This document shows positions 8,191 through 15,879 of a stretch of 28,902 bases of DNA, in pieces (positions within the stretch are counted from its first letter, which is position 1; every line of letters starts with the position of its first letter). The stretch lies in the IMG/VR virus record IMGVR_UViG_3300009008_001612, positions 1 through 28,902 of that record. The stretch is one strand, 5' to 3'. Both the position numbers and the translations under genes were made by a program. The notes under the pieces were generated by a model. That model did no database searches. It saw nothing but the letters and a program-made list of their open reading frames with translations, and was not told the DNA's origin. The stretch comes from a virus.

Positions 8191-8219
8191 TTGACATTTT
8201 GCACCATATGGGGTATACT
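8191..8219 (+). promoter_or_regulatory. Sigma70-type promoter
   Basis: -35 TTGACA (8191-8196), 17-nt spacer, -10 TATACT (8214-8219), starting on the base right after the metzincin stop codon. The start would be near 8226, about 16 nt before the lipoprotein ATG. The spacer contains the palindrome CCATATGG (8203-8210). It would give the next two envelope genes their own expression. Confidence 0.85.
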
Positions 8220-8241
8220 GTATTAAACATTTAGGAGAAAC

Positions 8242-8511
8242 ATGTTTACAAATTTATTGGTATTAACCATGCTTTCGTGTGTAGCAACAAACAACACACA
8301 AGAGTCTGACTCATCGCCGGAAGTAACAAATGAGGCTGCAGAAAGTCTGGATCGAATGATCGAGACGTCAGAGGCGATGTTGGAAAACATGAAGCTGATG
8401 AACCACAATCTAGAAATGATCTTCCGCGCTGTTACTAACTGCTCTACAGATCAAGAGTGCGAGGCTGAGCATGCCCGCCTCCAAGAACAGATCGATGCGA
8501 GGGCAAAATAG
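8242..8511 (+). CDS. Small putative lipoprotein with coiled coil
   Basis: An 89-residue protein. The first 12 residues are hydrophobic and end at MLSC, so Cys13 could be lipidated. The lipobox is imperfect, since Met rather than Leu/Val occupies -3. The mature part is Ser/Thr/Glu-rich, then a heptad-like amphipathic helix (about 35-65), then a Cys pair (C67 and C73 in NCSTDQEC) and a charged tail. ATG 8242 has AGGAG at 8233-8237. The stop codon shares one base with the GTG of the next gene, so the two are translationally coupled. Size and features recall outer-membrane spanin subunits (Rz1 or u-spanin), but I see no specific match. A superinfection-exclusion lipoprotein is an alternative. Confidence 0.75.
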   Translation: MFTNLLVLTMLSCVATNNTQESDSSPEVTNEAAESLDRMIETSEAMLENMKLMNHNLEMIFRAVTNCSTDQECEAEHARLQEQIDARAK

Positions 8512-9689
8512 TGAAAGTATTATCACTTTTAACAGCATTATCGCTTGGCTTCCCGGCATATGCCGAAGACTTAAGCGATAGCGAAACGTCTTATGCCGGC
8601 GCATCTATCTTAGAAGGAGACTGGGACGTATCGTTTGAAACCGCTACGGATATCGCTGATAGTGAGGACCGATTTCCTTACGCCTTCTTTGAGGGGAATA
8701 CGCTTTACGTGGGTAACTCGGATATATACGACAACACCATTGATGCCATTGTGGAATTTTTCTGGTTCCAGTCGTCAATCGATCGCGGCACGGATTTTTA
8801 TGTTGCCGTCATCAAGACTCGGGTTACTCCCGGGCACGATTGTTACTACGCGCCGTGGGATTGGGCCAGAGGCGCCCAGTGTAAATTATGGGCAGACGAG
8901 TGGTCAGATTGGGGTGAACATCCTGTTCTGAGTGTGGAAGCCATGACTGATGTTGAGCGCGAGCAAGGGGCTTTCCGTTGGGACTGGTCGATTCCGTTTG
9001 AGACTTATGGCATAGACGCTTACGGACAAGTCACCTTCCAAAACAAATATGGAATCGGAGAATCATCCGAGGGAGCGATAATGGCCCACGCTGAGTATCC
9101 CATCACGGAAGACGGCACCCTGAAAGCGGAAGGAAATGTACAAGTGAAGGGCTACCACTCAAAAGAATATTCAGTTCAAACGCAGTATGAGGTCACTCTC
9201 TACGAATGGGACGTTTTTGTTGATGGTCGAGCAGACTTGATGGCGTGGGACATGTACCTTAATCTTGGAGCAAGAGAAACACAATCAGCCTACCATGAAT
9301 ATTTCTTGAGCGTTCAAGTGGAAGAAGGGATGCCCTTCATGATCGATGAGCTAAATTTTGTTGGCAATTTCGATACTGGCTGGTATGATCCTTTCCATCA
9401 TGAATTAGGGGTGGCGTTGACGGATTTGATTATCTCGCAGCCTTTCTTTATTCCTGTTGATGAGCAAGAGGAAGATTCCCAGACCCCAGCAGAAGATACC
9501 GGTACCCAAGCCGAGCAGGACACCGCCGAGGAAGCAGCGCAAGAGCCCAACGATACAGAGTCCAATGTTCTCGTTGTTCTTAACACAACTCCCGACTCTG
9601 AATCAAAGGGTTGTTCCACTGTTGGGCGCACTGCGCTATCTGCTGCATTTATATCCGCGCTTCTTTTAGGTTTTAGAAGGCGCGATTGA
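8511..9689 (+). CDS. Exported surface protein with MYXO-CTERM-like sorting tail
   Basis: A 392-residue protein of unknown function with three clear export features. There is a signal peptide at 1-18 (basic MK, hydrophobic core, PAYA before the cut). An acidic Thr/Gln/Glu linker lies at about 317-351 and contains PAEDTGTQ. The C-terminal tripartite tail from about 367 has GCSTVG, a hydrophobic helix and the basic end LLLGFRRRD. A Gly-Cys, helix and Arg cluster is the plan of the MYXO-CTERM signal found in Myxococcota. The body (about 19-316) is rich in aromatic and acidic residues with alternating strands, suggesting a beta-rich fold. GTG 8511 overlaps the lipoprotein stop by one base. A GlyGly-CTERM-type tail is the alternative, but the Cys argues for the MYXO type. 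Confidence 0.82.
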   Translation: MKVLSLLTALSLGFPAYAEDLSDSETSYAGASILEGDWDVSFETATDIADSEDRFPYAFFEGNTLYVGNSDIYDNTIDAIVEFFWFQSSIDRGTDFYVAVIKTRVTPGHDCYYAPWDWARGAQCKLWADEWSDWGEHPVLSVEAMTDVEREQGAFRWDWSIPFETYGIDAYGQVTFQNKYGIGESSEGAIMAHAEYPITEDGTLKAEGNVQVKGYHSKEYSVQTQYEVTLYEWDVFVDGRADLMAWDMYLNLGARETQSAYHEYFLSVQVEEGMPFMIDELNFVGNFDTGWYDPFHHELGVALTDLIISQPFFIPVDEQEEDSQTPAEDTGTQAEQDTAEEAAQEPNDTESNVLVVLNTTPDSESKGCSTVGRTALSAAFISALLLGFRRRD

Positions 9690-10537
9690 TTTTTGAGCAC
9701 CAAGAAATAGTGGTGGGGAGCAGCCTCGACGCTGTATTGTTTGCTTATAGTAACGAATACCCACTGTTTTTTGAGTCACCTGCACCCCCCTTTAGATTTG
9801 ATTATTTAAATCCGGGAATCGATTTGTCATGTCTTAAAATCCCCAGAGCTGCAGAAAGTTTAACGACGTTTGGCAGCGAAAAGAAAATTGGCTTAGGTAA
9901 AGAATTGTTGTGGGAAAGACTGCTGTTTATAATGTCATTGGTTGGACACCTCCCATTATCGGATCTGTGCAACTCAATTAGGCACGATGAATCAAAAATC
10001 ACATGCTTCAACGAATATTCAAAAATAGCCGAAGTTAGCTACGAAAAAATGTACAATTTTAAGCAAGATGATAAAAATAACAAGCTTTTATGCCGTGACT
10101 GGATAGCTTTTAATAGCGGCGGTAAACACGATATAGATCTTATAGAAACATCCGATGATTTTGTTAATCAGATTTGGTTTTACCAATCTGATAGAATTTG
10201 CGGAAACACTAAAGTTAAAGATGCATGTGCCGTCTCCGTCGTTGACAAAGAATTGGTGGATGATTTTGAATTCAGTCAAACCATGGCTAGATTTAAGGTA
10301 GTAAAAGAAATGAAAGATAGGGGCATGAAAGGTTTGCTGAGCAGCTATGGCCCCAACGGCAATCCCAAGCATTATGATTTTAAAACGTCTATTATGTCAC
10401 GCTCCATTACATCTAATGCTCCGGTGAAGTGTTATAATCAGCACGGCGATACAGTGAATACTCCGAGTTTTAACAAAATGGTGCAGCAATTAGATAAAAG
10501 CTCACAGAGATATTGGAAGATATTGAGGCATTTATGA
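9686..10537 (+). CDS. Unknown protein, possibly with a Rossmann-like start
   Basis: A 283-residue cytoplasmic-looking protein that I do not recognise. It starts at TTG 9686, which overlaps the previous stop as TTGA. No strong ribosome site is visible, so translation is probably coupled. The N-terminal IVVGSSLDAVLFAY (about 8-21) has a strand, glycine turn, helix pattern, as at the start of nucleotide-binding folds, but a second Gly of GxGxxG is lacking. Later segments include DRICGNTKVKDACAVSVVD and LLSSYGPNGN. It ends in an ATGA overlap with the nucleotidyltransferase-like gene. That tight coupling suggests the two products work together. Confidence 0.72.
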   Translation: MIFEHQEIVVGSSLDAVLFAYSNEYPLFFESPAPPFRFDYLNPGIDLSCLKIPRAAESLTTFGSEKKIGLGKELLWERLLFIMSLVGHLPLSDLCNSIRHDESKITCFNEYSKIAEVSYEKMYNFKQDDKNNKLLCRDWIAFNSGGKHDIDLIETSDDFVNQIWFYQSDRICGNTKVKDACAVSVVDKELVDDFEFSQTMARFKVVKEMKDRGMKGLLSSYGPNGNPKHYDFKTSIMSRSITSNAPVKCYNQHGDTVNTPSFNKMVQQLDKSSQRYWKILRHL

Positions 10538-11427
10538 GTCAGCATATACATCTTGCGGGGATCATACCGATTGCCAACTTTGACGATACATTTAAGATGC
10601 CGTATCCGTGGTATCTACTTCCAGTCGATAATGCATTTTCGATGATACAAAAATCAGTATTCGAATGTGCGATAGCCGGTTGCCAAACAATATGGATAGT
10701 TGCAAATGATGATGTGTGTCCTATTATTAGGCATCATATCGGTGAGTGGACTTACGATCCAGTTTATTACTACCGCAAAGAAAAATTTTACAAAGACAAG
10801 AGGAAAGAGATCCCAATTTATTATGTACCCATACACCCAAAGGATAGGGAACGCCGAGACTCATATGGATGGTCGGCACTCTATGGGATGCACTCTGCAT
10901 GGTATGTGTCGCGCCGCCTATCAAAGTGGGTCGTGCCTGAAAAATATTATGTGTCGTTTCCTCAGTCTGCTTTTAATATCTACTCTCTCCGTGAACTTCG
11001 GCCAAAGATTAACCACCCTGCTGATAACTTCTTTTTGTCTTATGGAGATAGGACAGTTAAGGATAATGAATATCTACCGTTCACCATGTTCGGAGAGGAT
11101 TTTAAACAATGCAGAAGACATGTAAATTCTGAGACAACTAAAACTTATTACAATACGGAAGATGGCGAAAAATATCCCTCCAAAAAATTGCCAATTAATG
11201 AAAGATGGTCAGCGAGAAGTTTTGACATTAAAACTGTCTTTTCGCAAGTTAATGAAACTAATTCTTTTAGACGAGACATCGAGTGGTTTTATTCACTTGA
11301 TAGCTGGGAAAATTATCGCATGTTTATGTCCAGTGAAAATTTTATACAAAAGCCAGCTAATTCCTTGACAAAGGCCCACAAACATAATATAATATGTGAT
11401 GAAGAGGGGTACATTAATGAACAATAA
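10534..11427 (+). CDS. Nucleotidyltransferase-like (GT-A fold) protein
   Basis: A 297-residue protein starting at ATG 10534, four bases into the previous stop (ATGA); a longer TTG start at 10513 is less likely. The N-terminus reads GIIPIANFDD, then PYPWYLLPVDNAFSMIQKSV, then CAIAGCQTIWIVANDD. This resembles sugar-1-phosphate nucleotidylyltransferases, in which a first strand, a proline-rich turn, a helix and an AGC-x-x-I-x-I-V strand build the nucleotide site. The usual GGxGTRL loop is not preserved, so activity is uncertain. The remainder is rich in Tyr, Trp and Arg and I do not recognise it. The end overlaps the DNA polymerase gene by 11 nt. It may belong with the mannose-pathway genes at 27558-28645, or act on DNA or nucleotides given its neighbours. 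Confidence 0.7.
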   Translation: MSQHIHLAGIIPIANFDDTFKMPYPWYLLPVDNAFSMIQKSVFECAIAGCQTIWIVANDDVCPIIRHHIGEWTYDPVYYYRKEKFYKDKRKEIPIYYVPIHPKDRERRDSYGWSALYGMHSAWYVSRRLSKWVVPEKYYVSFPQSAFNIYSLRELRPKINHPADNFFLSYGDRTVKDNEYLPFTMFGEDFKQCRRHVNSETTKTYYNTEDGEKYPSKKLPINERWSARSFDIKTVFSQVNETNSFRRDIEWFYSLDSWENYRMFMSSENFIQKPANSLTKAHKHNIICDEEGYINEQ

Positions 11428-14400
11428 ACCAAATATTAAATTTGTTGGTCTGCACGCACACAGCGTAGCCGGCTCAATATTCGATGCTATCGGATATCCG
11501 CAAGCCCATATGGACTTTGCGTATAAAAATGGCTGCGAGGCGCTAGCGCTCACTGATCATGGGAACATGAACGGACTAGCATATCAGGTGCTGCATGCAA
11601 AGAAAATGCAGTCAGAGGGCAAAAACTTTAAACCTATTTTTGGTTGCGAGGCGTATTTCACACCATCGATTAGCGAATGGCATGAGGCCTACGAGAAAGC
11701 CATGGAAGACAAGAAGAAGGCGCGTTCTATTAAGAAGGACGAACAATCTGGCGCCACTGTTGAGGACGAGGGTGACAGCAAGAAGACACAAGGTATCTTG
11801 AAGCGCCGACGGCACTTGGTACTATTAGCCCAGAACCAGACTGGCCTCAACAATCTATTTAAACTGGTATCGGAGTCCTACAAGGCTGAAAACTTTTATC
11901 GATATCCGCGCATCGACTATGCTCTTCTCAAGAAATACAATGAAGGCATTATTGCCGCCTCTGCTTGTCTTGGTGGGGTGTACGCTGGAAACTATTGGGA
12001 GAATAGAGAAGAGGGTGACGAAGCAGTACTCGACGCTATGCGCGAGTCTACAAGATGTATGGTTGACATTTTCGGTGATCGCTGGTATGCCGAAGTGCAG
12101 TGGAACAATATCACAGAACAGCATGAGCTTAACCAATATGTGATTCAGGTGGCGCAGGAGTTTGGAGTTAAACTTATCACCACGGCCGACAGCCACTATC
12201 CCAATCCTGACGCGTGGAAGGACCGCGAACTTTATAAGCGCCTCGGATGGCTCGGCAAAGGCCGGCCTTCCTGGGCCGAAGATGAGTCTCAACTACCAGA
12301 AGGTGTTGAGGAGATAGGATATGAACTGTATCCCAAGAACGGTGATCAGATGTGGGAGAGTTACAAGCAGTACTCTGACGAGCAGGGTTTTGAATACGAT
12401 GATGACTTGGTTCTGCAGAGCATTGAAGAGACACACCGGATTGCGTTCGATCGCATCGAGTCGTTTCTGCCCGACAACACAGTGCGTCTGCCAGAGTTTG
12501 TGGTTCCCGCAGGGTTCACAGCAACGCAAGCATTGGTAAACTTTGCTCTCGAAGGACTGAAAGAAAAAGGGCTTCACACGAACAAGGAATATACTAATCG
12601 ACTGCAACGGGAACTCAACGTCATTGATGATCGCGGGTTCTCTAAATACTTTTTGACGATGAAATCCATTGTCGACGTCGCGACAGATACGATGCTCACT
12701 GGTCCTGGCCGCGGCTCTGCCGCTGGCTCCTTGGTGGCGTACGCCTTGAACATCACGCAGGTAGATCCCGTTAAGCATGGGCTTCTATTCTCCCGCTTCT
12801 TGCGTTCCGACGCGACTGATTACCCAGATATCGACTATGATGTATCTGATAGTATGTCTCTTAAAGAGAAGCTGGTGGAGATGTGGGGAGAGGATTGTGT
12901 CGCACCTATTTCAAACTGGAACACTCTGCAGCTCAAAAGTTTAATTAAGGACATCTCCAAATTATATAACATTCCCTTTACGGAGGCGAACACAGTAACC
13001 TCTATTATGATCCGCGAAGCCACCCCGGAAGCAAAACGTAAGCACGGCATCAAGGCAGGAGTGTACGCACCAACATGGGAAGAGGTAATGGAATATTCAC
13101 CCACCCTGCGGGCATATCTCAATAAGTATCCCACAGTAAAGACTCACGTTGAGGGCCTTGTCGGGCAGGTACGATCCTGTTCCCGCCATGCCGGTGGAGT
13201 TGTAATTGCTGAGAACTTAGATAAGAATATGCCGCTAATCAATTCCGGCGGCGTGCGCCAAGCACCGTGGGCAGAGGGACAGAACGTTCGACACCTTGAG
13301 CCTATGGGGTTCATCAAATTCGATCTACTCGGATTGTCAACGCTTAAGATGATGGAGGGCGCTATTGAACATATCTTACAGCGCCATCATGGAGTTGAAA
13401 AGCCGACATTCGCACAAATAAGGGACTATTATGAAGAGAACTTGCACCCTGATGTGATCGATCTGGAGGATCAAGAGGTGTACAAGAATGTTTTCCACAA
13501 GGGAAAGTGGGCCGGGATCTTCCAATTCACTGAGAGCGGCGCGCAGAACTTTTGCCGTCGTGCTAAGCCCAACAACATCATCGATGTGTCGGCTATTACG
13601 TCCATTTTCCGTCCTGGGCCGCTATCTGCCGGCGTTGATACAGATTATGTTGATGCCAAGGAAGCGCCGCATTACATCAAATATCTATCGGACGAGAGCC
13701 GCGAGATTACCGAAGAAACATACGGGTTCCTTATCTTTCAAGAGCAAATTGCGCTCTTGGCTCACAAACTTGGTGGACTAACCTTGGACGAAGGCAATAT
13801 GTTGAGAAAGGTTTTAACCAAGAAAGGTACCGGCAAGGGCTCCGTCAAGAGTAAGCTGCATGATAAATTTATTGCTGGCTGTTCCGCGAAGGGGATTTCT
13901 GTCGACGACGCTCAGTCCCTATGGGACAAGTTCGAGTACTTTTCAGGCTACGGATTTAATAAGTCTCATGCTGTTAGTTATTCGATCATATCTTTTCAGT
14001 GCGCATGGCTGTTTAATTACTATCCAGCAGAATGGATTGCGGCCTTCTTGGATAAAGAGCCCGAGTCAAGGAAAGAGAGAGCTATTAATACTGCGAAGTC
14101 TTTTGGATATAAGATAGCCCCAGTAGATCTAAATAAGTCCGGCCGTGTCTGGGAGATAGCTTCTGATAATCAAACCTTAATCCAGCCGCTAACTTCAATT
14201 AAGGGTTTCGGAGATTCAGCGCTCCAGCAAATTTTAGAACACCGACCATTTACTGACATTGAGAATCTGCTCTTTAGAGAAGAGATAACTTATTCAAAAT
14301 TGAATAAGAAGGCGTTAGATGCCTTGTGTCGCGCCGGCGCCATGGACAAGCTTGTGGACGAGAGGTTTACTGGACGTAAACATTTTTGGTCCGCTTCCGT

Positions 14401-14845
14401 GGTCGACCGACCCAAGAACAAGAAGAAATTTGCAGAAAACATCGATGCATACGCCGCCGAAGGAGATTTTTCTGAAGAGGAAATCATACACTTCAAGACA
14501 GAGTTAACGGGCGTGTTCCCAATGAACCTTGTGATCAGCGCCGATACTATTCAGCGTCTAAAGGACAAATATATTCCTCCCATCTCTGAGTTTGATCCAG
14601 AGTTGTGTGTCTGCTGGTTTATTCCGCGCAAGATAGTCCCAAAGAAAACGAAGAATGGTAAAAATTATTGGATTGTCGAAGTTATCGACTCTAATAACGA
14701 AACACAAAAGATTAGATGTTGGGGAATCCGACCGGAAAGGGACAGGATTTTCACCAATCGACCATATATGGCTAAGCTAAAATATGACGAACAGTGGGGC
14801 TTCTCAACTTATGCAGTAGGAAAGACATTTAAACTACTTGGCTGA
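11417..14845 (+). CDS. dnaE: DNA polymerase III alpha subunit (C-family replicase)
   Basis: A 1142-residue bacterial-type replicase. The N-terminal PHP domain has HAHS (13-16) and TDHGN (46-50). The palm contains GPGRGSAAGS (429-438) and YPDIDYD with D471 and D473, matching E. coli D401/D403. KFDLLGL with D636 matches D555. GRG/PGPLS-type finger segments and a C-terminal helix-hairpin-helix follow. An OB-like region near the end (PKKTKNGKNYWIVEVIDS) completes it. The length matches E. coli DnaE (1160). I chose ATG 11417, with AGAGG at 11403-11407; an upstream GTG at 11396 would add seven unconserved residues. All three catalytic aspartates are intact. No sliding clamp or loader gene is seen in the window. 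Confidence 0.96.
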   Translation: MNNKPNIKFVGLHAHSVAGSIFDAIGYPQAHMDFAYKNGCEALALTDHGNMNGLAYQVLHAKKMQSEGKNFKPIFGCEAYFTPSISEWHEAYEKAMEDKKKARSIKKDEQSGATVEDEGDSKKTQGILKRRRHLVLLAQNQTGLNNLFKLVSESYKAENFYRYPRIDYALLKKYNEGIIAASACLGGVYAGNYWENREEGDEAVLDAMRESTRCMVDIFGDRWYAEVQWNNITEQHELNQYVIQVAQEFGVKLITTADSHYPNPDAWKDRELYKRLGWLGKGRPSWAEDESQLPEGVEEIGYELYPKNGDQMWESYKQYSDEQGFEYDDDLVLQSIEETHRIAFDRIESFLPDNTVRLPEFVVPAGFTATQALVNFALEGLKEKGLHTNKEYTNRLQRELNVIDDRGFSKYFLTMKSIVDVATDTMLTGPGRGSAAGSLVAYALNITQVDPVKHGLLFSRFLRSDATDYPDIDYDVSDSMSLKEKLVEMWGEDCVAPISNWNTLQLKSLIKDISKLYNIPFTEANTVTSIMIREATPEAKRKHGIKAGVYAPTWEEVMEYSPTLRAYLNKYPTVKTHVEGLVGQVRSCSRHAGGVVIAENLDKNMPLINSGGVRQAPWAEGQNVRHLEPMGFIKFDLLGLSTLKMMEGAIEHILQRHHGVEKPTFAQIRDYYEENLHPDVIDLEDQEVYKNVFHKGKWAGIFQFTESGAQNFCRRAKPNNIIDVSAITSIFRPGPLSAGVDTDYVDAKEAPHYIKYLSDESREITEETYGFLIFQEQIALLAHKLGGLTLDEGNMLRKVLTKKGTGKGSVKSKLHDKFIAGCSAKGISVDDAQSLWDKFEYFSGYGFNKSHAVSYSIISFQCAWLFNYYPAEWIAAFLDKEPESRKERAINTAKSFGYKIAPVDLNKSGRVWEIASDNQTLIQPLTSIKGFGDSALQQILEHRPFTDIENLLFREEITYSKLNKKALDALCRAGAMDKLVDERFTGRKHFWSASVVDRPKNKKKFAENIDAYAAEGDFSEEEIIHFKTELTGVFPMNLVISADTIQRLKDKYIPPISEFDPELCVCWFIPRKIVPKKTKNGKNYWIVEVIDSNNETQKIRCWGIRPERDRIFTNRPYMAKLKYDEQWGFSTYAVGKTFKLLG

Positions 14846-14871
14846 GCTAATTATAGCACGAGGAAAAGACC

Positions 14872-15570
14872 GTGCGCGCATCTAAGTTACTAAAATGGAA
14901 AAGAACCCTCAACGAACTCAAGTTCAAACACAGCGAACTTGAGTTGATCGAGGATGTCAACGAATCACACGCTTCAGAGTTTCAGACTTACCTTGAAGAT
15001 TTCTGTAACGAAAAAGAGGTTGATTTGGAAGACTTGAATCGGAACCTCTTAGCTGCTCAAGCAATTAAAATTACTCCCCCAGAGGAAGTTGAAAAATTTA
15101 AACTGCCAGAAACTGAAATCGACGATGATGGCGCACTGGTCATCCACCATGAACCTCCAGGGCCACCGGACGTTGATGAAACTTTGGTGAAGGACGGGAA
15201 GGAACTGGCCGATGCGTTTGCCAAATTATTTAAGCAGATAGCACTTTATCTCCATCCCGACCGCTTACAAAAACTGAGTGACGAAGAGAAAAAGGAAAGA
15301 ATGGAACTTTTCAAAGAAGCGCAAAGAGCATTGAAAGAAGAGAGATACTATTTTTTGCTTGATTTGTCTGAGAGGTTCGGGGTGAGAACACCAAAAAACT
15401 ATAAACAGCAGACGCGTTGGATGAAGATCAAAATTGAAGAGCTTGATTCGAAGATCCGCCACGAAAAAACAACTTATAATTATAAGTACGCAGAATGCGA
15501 GAATGACGATGAAAGGCAACGACTGATGAGAAACTTTATTTATCAAGTATTTAAAGTCCACGTCGAATAA
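14872..15570 (+). CDS. J-domain (DnaJ-like) protein
   Basis: A 232-residue protein with a J-domain-like segment in its middle rather than at its start. LADAFAKLFKQIALYLHPDR holds the HPD motif at 128-130, followed by EEKKERMELFKEAQRALKEE, the usual helix III. J-domains stimulate Hsp70 (DnaK) ATPase and deliver clients. The flanks are strongly charged: an acidic helical N-terminus (1-110, with a Pro-rich stretch near 95-100) and a helical C-terminus. It lacks the Gly/Phe and zinc-finger regions of DnaJ. GTG 14872 has GAGG at 14861-14864. No Hsp70 gene is visible here, so it would recruit the host DnaK, perhaps to the polymerase encoded just upstream. Confidence 0.82.
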   Translation: MRASKLLKWKRTLNELKFKHSELELIEDVNESHASEFQTYLEDFCNEKEVDLEDLNRNLLAAQAIKITPPEEVEKFKLPETEIDDDGALVIHHEPPGPPDVDETLVKDGKELADAFAKLFKQIALYLHPDRLQKLSDEEKKERMELFKEAQRALKEERYYFLLDLSERFGVRTPKNYKQQTRWMKIKIEELDSKIRHEKTTYNYKYAECENDDERQRLMRNFIYQVFKVHVE

Positions 15571-15574
15571 ATAC

Positions 15575-15603
15575 TTGACACTTACCATGCTGAGTGTTAT
15601 AAT
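15575..15603 (+). promoter_or_regulatory. Sigma70-type promoter with inverted repeat in the spacer
   Basis: -35 TTGACA (15575-15580), 17-nt spacer, -10 TATAAT (15598-15603), both consensus. ACACTTA (15578-15584) and TGAGTGT (15591-15597) form a 7-bp inverted repeat with one G:U pair, ending right before the -10. The start would be near 15610, about 18 nt before ATG 15628. Confidence 0.88.
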
Positions 15604-15627
15604 ATTATTGTAATCAAGGAGAGCCAC

Positions 15628-15879
15628 ATGGCCACAACAAACAATCAGAAGAAACAATACGTGAAGGAGTACATTCGCTCCCTAGCGGCAATCGAAGGGT
15701 GTATTGAACCCTACCAGGAACAAAAGCGTGAATTGCGCTCAGAGTTTCGGGAAAACGGATGGCTCAATACGGATGAAATCCGAGCAGCAGTAAAGGCATA
15801 TCGTCTTTTCAAGGGTAAATTTAATATTGATGAGGTCGTGGATAATTTCAACGCGATTTCGGGGGGAACCAACGCATGA
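15628..15879 (+). CDS. Small helical protein, faintly GapR/DUF2312-like
   Basis: An 83-residue, mostly helical, charged protein. Its layout is a helix with IRSLAAIEGCIEPYQEQKRE, then GWLNTDEIRAAVKAYRLFKG. This resembles the small DUF2312/GapR family of nucleoid-associated proteins, which have a long N-terminal coiled coil and a short C-terminal helix, but the match is weak and by eye only. ATG 15628 has AAGGAG at 15617-15622. It is the first gene after a consensus promoter and overlaps the nuclease gene as ATGA, so it could regulate that operon or act with the nuclease. Confidence 0.75.
   Translation: MATTNNQKKQYVKEYIRSLAAIEGCIEPYQEQKRELRSEFRENGWLNTDEIRAAVKAYRLFKGKFNIDEVVDNFNAISGGTNA

Noticed and set aside
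6754-9689. Reading this segment as bacterial chromosome because of the MYXO-CTERM-like tail
   Set aside because: It is continuous, without a boundary, with phage-type genes on both sides, in the same direction and with the same overlapping packing.
11855-12292. Open frame of 145 codons on the - strand
   Set aside because: It lies inside the DNA polymerase III alpha gene, whose motifs are continuous across it; no ribosome site or recognisable protein.
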